From Flavobacterium cutihirudinis (GTDB lineage Bacteria > Bacteroidota > Bacteroidia > Flavobacteriales > Flavobacteriaceae): 64,000 nucleotides of DNA. The notes under the pieces are model-generated. The model did no database searches and had not been told where the DNA came from. It was given only the letters and a program-made list of their open reading frames with translations. The position numbers and the translations under genes were made by a program. This document shows, in pieces, positions 31,945 to 41,037 of this stretch (position 1 is its first letter; each line of letters opens with the position of its first letter). The stretch spans positions 682,001-746,000 of the forward strand of contig NZ_QRDQ01000009.1 in the NCBI RefSeq assembly GCF_003385895.1, in the 5' to 3' direction.

Positions 31945-34272
31945 ATGACTCACTTTAAAGCTTTAATATTTGTTTTCATGCTTTGTTGTTTATCCTTTGA
32001 GATGAACGGCCAATATATTAGCATAGACGATGGAAGAACTGCACAGGATCTTATAAGCAACGTTTTAGTCAACAGCTCTTGTGCTTCTACATCAGGCGAA
32101 ACTGGTAAAGGCGATAATTATAGGCTTCCACAGCAAAGTTTTGCGTATTTCAACAGAAATGGCAGTAGTTTTCCTTTTGAAGAAGGAATAGTTTTAGCTT
32201 CATCAACAGCACAAAGTGCAATTGGGCCATTTGTAAGTGATTTAGGAACAAGCGATAGTGTCGATTGGCTCGGCGACAATGACCTTAATCAAATTCTGGG
32301 AATCAATTCTGTAGATGCAACTGTCCTTGAGTTTGATTTTGTCCCTCTGACTGATTATTTAAGTTTCAATTATATTTTTGCTTCTAATGAATATCAGTAT
32401 TCCTATCCTTGCGAATACTCCGATGGTTTTGCTTTTTTGATTAAAGAAGTTGGAAGTACTGATCCATATAAAAACCTTGCGGTAATTCCTGGTACTAATA
32501 CACCTGTTTCATCTGTTAATGTAAGACCACAAATTGTACCGGGAACAGGACCAAATGGAAGTCCGTATCCGGGTTGTGCAGCATCAAATGAAACTTATTT
32601 TAACGGTCTAAATACAAACACAAGTCCAGTAAATTATGCTGGACAAACTACTGTAATGACAGCGCAATCTCCTGTTAAAAAAGGAGTTCCGTATCATGTA
32701 AAACTAGTAGTAGCCGATGCAAGTTATCGCTATCTGGATTCGGCTGTATTTTTACAAGCCGGAAGTTTTGCATCAAAAATAGATTTTGGTCCAAACAGAA
32801 CTTCAGACAATAGTAATCCTTTATGTTTTGGCGAAACTTTTTTATTAGACCCAAAATTATCTCCAGCCTATTCTTATAAATGGTACAGAGATAATGTTGA
32901 AGTAGCAACAACACCAACTTATACTGTTACTCAACCAGGAAACTATAAAGTAGAAATTACGCTAACTCCATCTTCTTGTCTTTTAGCAGGTGAAATCAAA
33001 ATTGATTATGCGCCTGAAATTTTATCAACCGACACTTCGCTTCTGCAATGTGATGATAATAGTGATGGCTTTTCTATTTTCGATTTAACGAAAGTAAATA
33101 GCATCGTTAAAAACAACGCTACCAATATTACAAATGCAGGTTTTTATGAGACATTGCAAAATGCGCAGGACAAAACTAGTCCAATTGCAGGGCCTGAAAT
33201 GTATATTAACAAAACACCTAATCAAACTGTTTTTGCTCGTCTAGAAAATGAATTTGGATGTTTTAAAATAGCTGAAGTACTACTGCAAATTGCTCCAACA
33301 TCAATTCCTGACCCAAGCCCGATAAATAAATGTGACGAAGATGATCAACAGGATGGAATTTACGAGTTTAATCTTGACTTGGATGTTACACCACAAGTAC
33401 TTTTAGGTTTACCAAGCCAATTAAAAGCACATTACTATTTAACCGCAAATGATGCTTTAGCAGAAATAAATGTACTGCCAAATTTATACAAAAATGCTAC
33501 TGCTTTTAATCAAACCATTTACGCAAGAGTTGTAAACGGTCCAGATTGTTATGATGTAGTAAAAGTTGACCTTGTTGTAAATACTTTTAACCCTCCTAAT
33601 TTTGAAGACGAATCGAAATATTTATGTAAAAACGGTAGCTTAGAATTAATTGTTGCAACAGGTTTTGCTTCTTATAACTGGAGTAACGGAAGTACTAGTA
33701 ATTCAACTACAGTAACTACCGCCGGCGATTACACTGTAACTGTTACGGATAGCAAGGGGTGTCCTAAAACCAAAAAATTCACTGTTATTCTTTCGGAACC
33801 GGCTACAATTACAGATGCTGTTGTAAATGATTTTTCAGGAAATGATAATTCTGTCCTGATAAAATATACAGGTGCAGGAAATTATGAATTTTCACTTGAT
33901 GGAAAACACTTTCAAGATGATCCGCAATTTAATGGTATAGCCCCAGGCATTTATAATGCAGTCGCTCATGATAAAAATGAATGTGGTATGTCAAACATAT
34001 TTCCTATATACGTATTGGACTATCCAAGATTTTTTACCCCAAATAACGATAGTCATAATGATTTTTGGATCATTGAGAATTCAGACAAACTTCCTGAATA
34101 TAAAATTTATATTTTTGACCGTTATGGTAAATTACTGAAACAAATGAATCAGAGTAGTTCGGGATGGAGCGGACAATTTAATGGTCAGCAATTACCTGCA
34201 GACGATTATTGGTTCACTTTGACTTTTGAAAATGGAAAAAATGTCAAAGGTCATTTTAGTTTAATCAGATAA
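31945..34272 (+). CDS. Choice-of-anchor L protein with T9SS type B sorting domain
   Basis: 775-residue secreted surface protein. Signal peptide 1-22. Choice-of-anchor L domain about 30-275 (ASSTAQSAIGPFVSDLGTSD, YIFASNEYQYSYPCEYSDGFAF). Then repeated Ig-like/PKD-like modules rich in paired cysteines and Asn-Gly turns (350-680), e.g. YTVTVTDSKGCP. C-terminal 85 residues are the gliding-motility-type (CHU_C) T9SS type B signal: RFFTPNNDSHNDFW, YKIYIFDRYGKLLKQ, and a final GHFSLIR. It should be exported by T9SS, possibly as an adhesin. M12 is an alternative start, but M1 gives the normal signal peptide. Confidence 0.93.
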   Translation: MTHFKALIFVFMLCCLSFEMNGQYISIDDGRTAQDLISNVLVNSSCASTSGETGKGDNYRLPQQSFAYFNRNGSSFPFEEGIVLASSTAQSAIGPFVSDLGTSDSVDWLGDNDLNQILGINSVDATVLEFDFVPLTDYLSFNYIFASNEYQYSYPCEYSDGFAFLIKEVGSTDPYKNLAVIPGTNTPVSSVNVRPQIVPGTGPNGSPYPGCAASNETYFNGLNTNTSPVNYAGQTTVMTAQSPVKKGVPYHVKLVVADASYRYLDSAVFLQAGSFASKIDFGPNRTSDNSNPLCFGETFLLDPKLSPAYSYKWYRDNVEVATTPTYTVTQPGNYKVEITLTPSSCLLAGEIKIDYAPEILSTDTSLLQCDDNSDGFSIFDLTKVNSIVKNNATNITNAGFYETLQNAQDKTSPIAGPEMYINKTPNQTVFARLENEFGCFKIAEVLLQIAPTSIPDPSPINKCDEDDQQDGIYEFNLDLDVTPQVLLGLPSQLKAHYYLTANDALAEINVLPNLYKNATAFNQTIYARVVNGPDCYDVVKVDLVVNTFNPPNFEDESKYLCKNGSLELIVATGFASYNWSNGSTSNSTTVTTAGDYTVTVTDSKGCPKTKKFTVILSEPATITDAVVNDFSGNDNSVLIKYTGAGNYEFSLDGKHFQDDPQFNGIAPGIYNAVAHDKNECGMSNIFPIYVLDYPRFFTPNNDSHNDFWIIENSDKLPEYKIYIFDRYGKLLKQMNQSSSGWSGQFNGQQLPADDYWFTLTFENGKNVKGHFSLIR

Positions 34273-34326
34273 TTTATAAAATTCCAATCTTAAAATAAAA
34301 TTCCAAAAAGAAATGGAAAGCAATAA

Positions 34327-34362
34327 AAAAATCCCAAACTCCTAATGGAATTTGGGATTTTT
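34327..34362. terminator. Terminator between the T9SS type B gene and typA
   Basis: AAAAATCCCAAA/TTTGGGATTTTT, 12-bp perfect stem with 12-nt loop; flanked for use on both strands between convergent genes. Confidence 0.85.
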
Positions 34363-34382
34363 ATATTGAAAGTTAAAACTAA

Positions 34383-36179
34383 TTAGATTTTATATCTTTT
34401 TCTATCAGTTTCACTTAAGTAAATCTTTCTTAAACGAAGAGATTTTGGAGTAACTTCAACATACTCATCTTTTTGGATGTACTCTAAAGCTTCTTCTAAA
34501 GAAAATTTGATAGCTGGAATAATTCTAGCTTTATCATCAGCTCCAGAAGAACGTACGTTAGAAAGTTTTTTCGTTTTAGTAACGTTAACAGTCATATCGT
34601 CGCTACGAGTATTTTCTCCAATAACCTGACCTTCATAGATATCCTCGTTAGGATCAACGAAGAATTTACCACGATCTTGTAATTTATCGATAGAGTAAGG
34701 AATTGCTTTTCCGTTTTCCATAGAGATTAACGAACCGTTGTTACGTCCAGGAATTTCTCCTTTGTATGGTTCGTACCCGATGAAACGGTGTGCCATGATA
34801 GCCTCACCAGCAGTAGCAGTAAGCAATTGATTTCTTAAACCAATAATTCCACGAGATGGAATGTTGAATTTAATAATCATACGCTCACCTTTACCTTCCA
34901 TAGAAAGCATTTCTCCTTTACGGATAGTAACGAATTCAACCGCTCTACCTGAAAGGTTTTCTGGTAAGTCGATAGTTAATTCCTCAATTGGCTCACATTT
35001 AACACCATCAACTTCTTTGATGATAACTTGTGGCTGACCAATTTGAAGCTCATAACCTTCTCTTCTCATTGTTTCAATAAGAACAGATAAGTGAAGTACA
35101 CCACGTCCAAAAACCATGAATTTATCAGCAGAATCAGTTTCTCCAACTTTCATTGCTAAGTTTTTCTCAAGCTCTTTTGTCAATCTTTCACGGATATGAC
35201 GAGAAGTAACAAATTTACCTTCTTTACCAAAGAAAGGTGAATCGTTAATTGTGAACAACATAGACATTGTTGGCTCATCGATAGCAATAGTTTGTAAAGC
35301 TTCCGGATTTTCGAAATCTGCGATTGTATCACCAATTTCAAATCCTTCAATACCTACTACAGCACAAATATCTCCAGCAACAACTTCTTCTACTTTTCTA
35401 CGGCCTAAACCTTCGAAAGTATGTAATTCTTTAATTCTTGATTTGATTACTTTACCATCTCTTTTTACCAAAGAAATTGGAGATCCTTCTTTCAAGATAC
35501 CTCTTTCAAGACGACCAATAGCGATACGACCTGTAAAAGAAGAGAAATCTAAAGATGTAATCAACATTTGAGGAGTTCCTTCAGAAACTTTAGGAGCTGG
35601 AACATTAGCAATAACCATGTCTAATAATGGTTCAATATTTTCTGTTTGATTTTTCCAATCATCAGACATCCAGTTGTTTTTAGCAGAACCGTAAACAGTT
35701 GGGAAATCCAATTGTTCTTCAGTAGCACCTAATTCAAACATTAAGTCAAAAACTTTTTCGTGAACTTCTTCAGGAGTACAGTTTTCTTTATCAACTTTAT
35801 TGATAACTACACATGGTTTTAAACCTAAATCAATAGCTTTTTGTAGTACGAAACGCGTTTGTGGCATTGGCCCTTCAAAAGCATCTACTAACAAACATAC
35901 ACCATCGGCCATGTTTAATACACGTTCAACTTCACCTCCAAAATCCGCGTGGCCTGGAGTGTCAATAATATTGATTTTTGTTCCTTTATATTGAACTGAT
36001 ACGTTTTTAGAAGTAATAGTAATACCTCTCTCGCGCTCTAAATCGTTATTATCAAGAATTAAATCACCTGTGTTTTCGTTTTCACGAAATAATTGACAGT
36101 GATACATAATTTTATCAACCAAAGTGGTTTTACCGTGATCGACGTGGGCAATAATTGCAATGTTTCTAATAGATTCCAT
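34383..36179 (-). CDS. typA: Translational GTPase TypA/BipA
   Basis: 598-residue ribosome-associated GTPase involved in ribosome assembly and stress or low-temperature growth. G1 [10 protein letters not shown] (11-20), G2/switch [13 protein letters not shown]3 DTPGHADF, G4 NKVD, then the EF-Tu-like domain 2, EF-G-like domains 3 and 5 and the BipA-specific C-terminal domain ([35 protein letters not shown]). Full length. It has its own TACCTTTG promoter element. Confidence 0.97.
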   Translation of the reverse strand: MESIRNIAIIAHVDHGKTTLVDKIMYHCQLFRENENTGDLILDNNDLERERGITITSKNVSVQYKGTKINIIDTPGHADFGGEVERVLNMADGVCLLVDAFEGPMPQTRFVLQKAIDLGLKPCVVINKVDKENCTPEEVHEKVFDLMFELGATEEQLDFPTVYGSAKNNWMSDDWKNQTENIEPLLDMVIANVPAPKVSEGTPQMLITSLDFSSFTGRIAIGRLERGILKEGSPISLVKRDGKVIKSRIKELHTFEGLGRRKVEEVVAGDICAVVGIEGFEIGDTIADFENPEALQTIAIDEPTMSMLFTINDSPFFGKEGKFVTSRHIRERLTKELEKNLAMKVGETDSADKFMVFGRGVLHLSVLIETMRREGYELQIGQPQVIIKEVDGVKCEPIEELTIDLPENLSGRAVEFVTIRKGEMLSMEGKGERMIIKFNIPSRGIIGLRNQLLTATAGEAIMAHRFIGYEPYKGEIPGRNNGSLISMENGKAIPYSIDKLQDRGKFFVDPNEDIYEGQVIGENTRSDDMTVNVTKTKKLSNVRSSGADDKARIIPAIKFSLEEALEYIQKDEYVEVTPKSLRLRKIYLSETDRKRYKI

Positions 36180-36198
36180 CTGTGATTTTTAATGGGCG

Positions 36199-36206
36199 CA
36201 AAGGTA
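36199..36206 (-). promoter_or_regulatory. -7 promoter element of typA
   Basis: Minus-strand TACCTTTG, full match, 20 bp before the ATG at 36179. Confidence 0.6.
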
Positions 36207-36314
36207 CACTTTATTTTTTAATAAAAAACGTTTCTAACATAGTTTGCGTATATACAATCAATTAGTTAATACAAAACAACAAATTACACCCCTCAAAATG
36301 AACTTTACTTATTG

Positions 36315-36343
36315 TTGAGTTATAGTTAATTTAACTATATTTG
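36315..36343 (+). promoter_or_regulatory. Complete promoter of the PAS histidine kinase, possibly leaderless
   Basis: TTG at 36315-36317, 18-bp spacer, TATATTTG at 36336-36343: both elements at the spacing known for Flavobacterium promoters. The ATG is at 36349, so transcription is expected to start at or next to the start codon. Confidence 0.7.
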
Positions 36344-36348
36344 GAGTA

Positions 36349-38058
36349 ATGAAAAGTAAAACTCTCCAAATTACTCTAGTTTATATTCTAGTATCATTGT
36401 TTATGGCAATAGTCTGTCATAAAATACTTACCACTTATTTTTCGGATGTTAAATACTTCGATCTTTTTTTCCTCAAAGACATTTTTTTTATTTTAACTAC
36501 TGCCGCATTTTTCATGTATATAGTTTCAAAAAATCAAGAAAGAAATGTTTCTATTTTTAAAAAATTAAAAGAAACCAATGAAGAAATTAAAGAGTCTAAT
36601 GAGAAATATGATATAGTAGCAAAAGCAACGAGCGACACTATTTGGGACTGGAAAATTCAGGAAGACAATATAAATTGGAATAAAGGAATTGAAGGCATCT
36701 TTGGGTACAATCCAAACGATGTTGGAAAGACTTCTAAATGGTGGTTTGACAAAATTCACCCGGAAGACAGCATTAGAATGTCCATCAAATTATACTCTTT
36801 TATTGAGCAGAAAACGGAAAAATGGCAGGATCAATACCGTTTTAGATGTGCAGACGGAAGTTACAAATATGTTTTAGACAGAGGTTTTTTATTAAAAGAC
36901 GAAAATGGTCGAGCTATCAGAATGATTGGGGCCATCCAGGATATCACTAAACAAAAAGAAGAAGAACAACGATTGAAATTATTAGAAACCGTAATTACAC
37001 AATCGAAAGACTCCATTTTAATTACTGAAGCCAATTCAGTTGATCGAAAAATTCCAAAAATTGTCTATGTAAACCCAGCTTTCTCACAAATGTCAGGTTA
37101 TTTATCCCATGAAATAATAGGAAAATCACCAAACATATTTAAAGGTCCAAAATCAGACTCAGAAGAATTAAAAAAATTATTGCGAGCAATCAAGAATGAG
37201 GAAGAATGCTTGATTGAAACCATCAGTTATACCAAGAAAAAAGAAGAATATTGGGTTCGATTTTCAATGATTCCGATTTTCAATAATGAAAATACAATTT
37301 CGCATTGGATTTCCATACAAAGAGACATTACCGAAGAAAAGAAACTAGAAACCGAAAAAGAGCATTTAATTCGAGAACTGACACAAAACAACAAAGACCT
37401 TAAACAGTTTTCCTACATTACCTCACATAACTTAAGAGCTCCTTTATCCAATTTAATTGGACTCTTAAATCTCATTGAAGACATTCCTGTTGAAAACCCT
37501 GAACTCGAAGAAATCCTTACTGGATTTACCAAATCGACACATCTATTAAATGAAACTATTAATGATTTAGTAAAAGTAATCATTATCAAAGACAATCCTT
37601 CGATGCAAAAAGAAGAGGTTTCTCTTAAAGAAGTCTTTGAAAATGTTTTCAGCCAATTATCTTTTCAAATTGAATTGCACAAACCAATCATTAAACTTAA
37701 GTTTGACAAAGTTCCATTATTAAACACAAACAAAGCTTATATCGAAAGCATATTACTAAATCTGCTTACAAACTCGATTAAATACAAGTCCGAAAACAGA
37801 AAATTAAAAATATCAATTACAGCAGAACAGGTTGGAAATAATGCGATACTAACCTTTAAAGATAATGGAATAGGGATTGATCTGGAAAGAAATCGCGATA
37901 AAGTCTTCGGTCTATACCAAAGATTTCACAATTATCCTGACAGCAAAGGATTAGGTTTATACCTTGTTAAATCGCAGGTTGAAACTATGGGAGGAACAAT
38001 TAGCATTGAAAGCGAAGTCAACAAAGGAACTACATTTACAATAACATTTAAAAATTAA
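36349..38058 (+). CDS. PAS-domain sensor histidine kinase
   Basis: 569 residues. Two membrane segments (about 7-30 and 43-60), a short coiled coil (62-88), PAS domain 1 about 88-200 with PAC motif (DQYRFRCADGSYKYVLDRG), PAS domain 2 about 208-330, dimerisation helix 335-358, phospho-acceptor H360 (SYITSHNLRAPLSNLIGLL) and an ATPase domain with N-box ILLNLLTNSIKY and G-boxes DNGIGI and KGLGLYLVKS. No periplasmic domain of note, so the signal is probably cytoplasmic or membrane-borne. Co-transcribed with a single-domain receiver 6 bp downstream; such pairs are common in phosphorelays. Confidence 0.94.
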   Translation: MKSKTLQITLVYILVSLFMAIVCHKILTTYFSDVKYFDLFFLKDIFFILTTAAFFMYIVSKNQERNVSIFKKLKETNEEIKESNEKYDIVAKATSDTIWDWKIQEDNINWNKGIEGIFGYNPNDVGKTSKWWFDKIHPEDSIRMSIKLYSFIEQKTEKWQDQYRFRCADGSYKYVLDRGFLLKDENGRAIRMIGAIQDITKQKEEEQRLKLLETVITQSKDSILITEANSVDRKIPKIVYVNPAFSQMSGYLSHEIIGKSPNIFKGPKSDSEELKKLLRAIKNEEECLIETISYTKKKEEYWVRFSMIPIFNNENTISHWISIQRDITEEKKLETEKEHLIRELTQNNKDLKQFSYITSHNLRAPLSNLIGLLNLIEDIPVENPELEEILTGFTKSTHLLNETINDLVKVIIIKDNPSMQKEEVSLKEVFENVFSQLSFQIELHKPIIKLKFDKVPLLNTNKAYIESILLNLLTNSIKYKSENRKLKISITAEQVGNNAILTFKDNGIGIDLERNRDKVFGLYQRFHNYPDSKGLGLYLVKSQVETMGGTISIESEVNKGTTFTITFKN

Positions 38059-38064
38059 CACACT

Positions 38065-38478
38065 ATGCTTGAGCAGATTCTATGCATTGACGACGATCCA
38101 ATTACGTTAATGCTTTGCAAAAAAGTAATTTCAAAATCAGAATTTTCCAATGAAATTATTACGGCTCAAAATGGCGAGGAAGCTCTGCATCATTTCAACA
38201 CTTTAAAATACACCAACAACAAAAATAAAGTAAGCAAAAAACCAGAACTAATTTTTCTTGATTTAAACATGCCTGTCATGGGAGGCTGGGAATTTCTGGA
38301 TCATTTCACTTCTTCTGCGTATTCCGAATTCAATTCAGCCAACGTCATTGTATTATCTTCTACAATTGACCCTGACGATCTCGCAAAAGCTAAAAAATAC
38401 CCTATTATAATTGATTTTCTTTCTAAACCAATTACACTACCAATGCTTGAGTATCTTAAAAAGAAAATTGATTTATAA
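38065..38478 (+). CDS. Single-domain response regulator receiver (CheY-like)
   Basis: 137 residues, receiver domain only. Acidic pair D9-D10-D11 (CIDDDPI), phospho-acceptor D66 (LIFLDLNMPVMGG), S99/T100 and K121 (FLSKPIT). An insertion of about ten residues (KYTNNKNKVSKK) precedes beta-strand 3. With no output domain it must pass phosphate or act through protein contact. It belongs with the kinase upstream (6-bp gap). Confidence 0.94.
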   Translation: MLEQILCIDDDPITLMLCKKVISKSEFSNEIITAQNGEEALHHFNTLKYTNNKNKVSKKPELIFLDLNMPVMGGWEFLDHFTSSAYSEFNSANVIVLSSTIDPDDLAKAKKYPIIIDFLSKPITLPMLEYLKKKIDL

Positions 38479-38499
38479 TCGTTTTAGACCCCAAATACT

Positions 38500-38544
38500 A
38501 AAATCCAAATTCCAACTTTACAGAAAGTGGAATTTGGATTTTTT
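38500..38544 (+). terminator. Terminator of the PAS kinase operon
   Basis: AAAATCCAAATTCCA pairs with TGGAATTTGGATTTT (bulged inner CTTT/AAAG extension), followed by T run. Confidence 0.8.
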
Positions 38545-38621
38545 ATTATTTACAAATCAAACCAGATTTTTAGGAATTTGAAATTTCTCATTTTAAGAAT
38601 TCCCTCAATTTGGTTAAAACA

Positions 38622-38649
38622 AAAAAAGTCCTCAAAAGAGGACTTTTTT
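38622..38649 (-). terminator. Terminator of rpsT
   Basis: AAAAAAGTCCTC/GAGGACTTTTTT perfect 12-bp stem with AAAA loop, 23 bp beyond the rpsT stop on the minus strand; symmetrical. Confidence 0.85.
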
Positions 38650-38672
38650 ATATATCTTTTAAATTGTTTTAA

Positions 38673-38924
38673 TTACAATTTAGCAACATGTTTAGTTAAT
38701 TTAGACTTCAAGTTAGAAGCTTTATTATCATGAATGATGTTCTTTTTAGCTAATTTATCAATCATAGAAATTACAGTTGATAATTTTGCAGTAGCATCAG
38801 CTTTATCAGTAGCTATTCTTAATGCTTTAATAGCGTTACGAGTAGTTTTGTGCTGGTATCTGTTAAGAACTCTTCTTTTTTCGTTACTTCTGATTCTTTT
38901 TAATGCTGACTTATGATTTGCCAT
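38673..38924 (-). CDS. rpsT: 30S ribosomal protein S20
   Basis: 83-residue basic helical protein of the small subunit body. Family signature [22 protein letters not shown] at the N-terminus, three-helix bundle to the end ([13 protein letters not shown]). Usual length 83-90. It is monocistronic between a terminator and the tRNA-Glu cluster, same strand as the tRNAs. Confidence 0.98.
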   Translation of the reverse strand: MANHKSALKRIRSNEKRRVLNRYQHKTTRNAIKALRIATDKADATAKLSTVISMIDKLAKKNIIHDNKASNLKSKLTKHVAKL

Positions 38925-39078
38925 TTTCTTTTAATTTTAGATGTAATAATAATTATAAATACTAGTTAAAAAAGAAAAACCTCCCACAATTGCAAAACAA
39001 TCACTTTGGTTTTAACTAATAAAATAAAAACCGAGACACCAATTCTTATTTTACAAAACTTATTTACAACTAATTTTG

Positions 39079-39150
39079 TAGTCTGTAAGGGAATCGAACC
39101 CCTGTTACCAGGACGAAAGCCTGGAGTCCTAACCCCTAGACGAACAGACC
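39079..39150 (-). tRNA. tRNA-Glu (UUC), divergent copy with G37
   Basis: Cloverleaf read on the minus strand: acceptor GGTCTGT/ACAGACT (G1-U72 wobble), D arm GTCTAGGGGTTAGGAC, anticodon stem CCAGG/CCTGG with loop CTTTCGT (anticodon TTC), T loop TTCGATT, discriminator A. It differs from the two other copies in the acceptor, D and T arms and in having G instead of A 3' of the anticodon. CCA is not encoded. Confidence 0.9.
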
Positions 39151-39193
39151 AATTTCTTCTAAGTTTTCTTCAATTTAAATAAAATTGAAATTG

Positions 39194-39265
39194 TAGTCCG
39201 TGGGGGAATCGAACCCCCCTTACCAGGATGAAAACCTGGCGTCCTAACCGATAGACGAACGGACC
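39194..39265 (-). tRNA. tRNA-Glu (UUC)
   Basis: Minus-strand cloverleaf: GGTCCGT/ACGGACT acceptor, anticodon loop TTTTCAT (TTC), T loop TTCGATT. Identical over 72 nt to the copy at 39308-39379. Confidence 0.95.
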
Positions 39266-39307
39266 ATTACATCAAGTTAAATAACTTAAAAATTGCAGAA
39301 AAAAAAG

Positions 39308-39379
39308 TAGTCCGTGGGGGAATCGAACCCCCCTTACCAGGATGAAAACCTGGCGTCCTAACCGATAGACGAACGGACC
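39308..39379 (-). tRNA. tRNA-Glu (UUC), promoter-proximal copy
   Basis: Identical to 39194-39265. It is first in the transcript, about 15 nt after the predicted start site. Confidence 0.95.
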
Positions 39380-39399
39380 GTGTTTCTCTAATGCGGATG

Positions 39400-39429
39400 C
39401 AAAGATACATCTATTTTTTAGTTGCACAA
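39400..39429 (-). promoter_or_regulatory. Consensus promoter of the tRNA-Glu cluster
   Basis: On the minus strand TTG (39427-39429), 19-bp spacer, TATCTTTG (39400-39407): an ideal match to the Bacteroidota sigma consensus, as expected for a stable-RNA promoter. Confidence 0.85.
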
Positions 39430-39457
39430 TAGTTGATGCAAAAAAAATATTTTTTTT

Positions 39458-40936
39458 TTAATACGCCTTAGCAAAAAGCACTCTTTTAGAAGACGGATTC
39501 CCAGTAAATACACAGGTTCCAGCTTCTTCTTTAGCATCCAAAGGAATACAACGAATGGTAGCTTTTGTCAAATCTTTTATTTTCTCTTCAGTTGCAGCGG
39601 TTCCATCCCAGTGTGCAGACAAGAATCCACCTTTACCTTCTAAAACTTCTTTAAACTCCTCAAAACTATTCACTTCCGTAATATGAGTATTTCTATAATT
39701 TAATGCACGGTCAAATAAATCCTTCTGAATCTGTTCTAAAAGATCATTTATGTACTCAACAATTTTTTCACTCGCAACAACCTCTTTTGTCAAATTATCA
39801 CGTCTTGCTACCTCAAAAGTTCCGTTTTCTAAATCTTTTGGACCAACAGCAATTCTAACAGGAACTCCTTTTAATTCCCATTCAGCAAATTTGAATCCTG
39901 GTTTTTGAGTTGTTCTGTCATCGTATTTAACTGAAATTTTCAGCTTTCTCAATTTCGCTGTCAATTCATTCACTGCAGCAGTAATTTCTGCCAATTGCTC
40001 ATCCGTTTTATGAATCGGAACAATAACAACCTGAATTGGTGCCAAATTTGGAGGCAGAACCAATCCCTGATCATCTGAATGCGTCATAATAAGCGCTCCC
40101 ATCAAACGAGTAGAAACTCCCCATGATGTTCCCCAAACATGTTCTTGTTTTCCTTCTGCATTAGCAAACTTCACATCAAACGCTTTAGCAAAATTTTGAC
40201 CTAAAAAGTGAGAAGTTCCTGCTTGCAACGCTTTTCCATCCTGCATCAAAGCTTCAATACAATACGTTTCATCTGCACCGGCAAAACGCTCAGTTTCGGT
40301 TTTAAAACCCTTCACTACCGGAATAGCCATAAAGTTCTCTGCAAACTCAGCATACACATTCATCATTTTTTCTGACTCCTCAATAGCTTCTGCTTTTGTT
40401 GCGTGAGCTGTATGCCCCTCCTGCCATAAAAATTCAGCTGTTCTTAAAAACAAACGCGTACGCATTTCCCAACGCACTACGTTCGCCCATTGATTAATAA
40501 GCAAAGGCAAATCTCTATAAGACTGTACCCATCCTTTATATGTAGACCAAATAATAGCTTCACTGGTTGGACGAACAATAAGTTCTTCCTCTAATTTTGC
40601 ATTCGGATCAACCATTAATTTTCCGGGACGATCCTCATCATTCTTTAATCTGTAATGTGTTACAACAGCACATTCTTTTGCAAATCCTTCTGCATTTTTC
40701 TCTTCTGCTTCAAACATGCTCTTTGGCACGAATAACGGAAAGTAAGCATTCTGATGTCCTGTCTCTTTAAACATTCTGTCTAACTCCGCCTGCATTTTTT
40801 CCCAAATAGCATATCCGTAAGGTTTAATAACCATACATCCTCTAACTCCTGAGTTTTCGGCTAAATCTGCCTTAACAACCAGTTCGTTATACCATTTCGA
40901 ATAATCTTCTGATCTTGTAGTGAGGTTCTTACTCAT
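39458..40936 (-). CDS. proS: Prolyl-tRNA synthetase (archaeal/eukaryotic-type ProS)
   Basis: 492-residue class II synthetase charging tRNA-Pro. Motif 1 region ([24 protein letters not shown]), motif 2 ([23 protein letters not shown]) and motif 3 ([22 protein letters not shown], near 275-292) are visible, then an anticodon domain ([13 protein letters not shown]) and the C-terminal zinc-like domain of the type 3 enzyme ending KRVLFAKAY with a terminal tyrosine. It lacks the INS editing insertion of the bacterial type. The Cys positions of the C-terminal domain are partly reduced ([13 protein letters not shown]). Confidence 0.96.
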   Translation of the reverse strand: MSKNLTTRSEDYSKWYNELVVKADLAENSGVRGCMVIKPYGYAIWEKMQAELDRMFKETGHQNAYFPLFVPKSMFEAEEKNAEGFAKECAVVTHYRLKNDEDRPGKLMVDPNAKLEEELIVRPTSEAIIWSTYKGWVQSYRDLPLLINQWANVVRWEMRTRLFLRTAEFLWQEGHTAHATKAEAIEESEKMMNVYAEFAENFMAIPVVKGFKTETERFAGADETYCIEALMQDGKALQAGTSHFLGQNFAKAFDVKFANAEGKQEHVWGTSWGVSTRLMGALIMTHSDDQGLVLPPNLAPIQVVIVPIHKTDEQLAEITAAVNELTAKLRKLKISVKYDDRTTQKPGFKFAEWELKGVPVRIAVGPKDLENGTFEVARRDNLTKEVVASEKIVEYINDLLEQIQKDLFDRALNYRNTHITEVNSFEEFKEVLEGKGGFLSAHWDGTAATEEKIKDLTKATIRCIPLDAKEEAGTCVFTGNPSSKRVLFAKAY

Positions 40937-40999
40937 ATTGAATAGTTTGGCACAAATTTTGTTTTAATAATTTTAACTAAATAGTTTGACAAAACTAAC

Positions 41000-41007
41000 T
41001 ATTTTTG
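41000..41007 (+). promoter_or_regulatory. -7 promoter element upstream of 41038
   Basis: TATTTTTG, full match, 31 bp before the ATG. Confidence 0.55.
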
Positions 41008-41037
41008 TAATGTGCAACAATAAAAAACACCACAGAT

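Noticed and set aside
39079..39379. Tandem tRNA genes as a possible integration site (att)
   Set aside because: No integrase or displaced tRNA fragment in the window; the repeat is explained by gene duplication.
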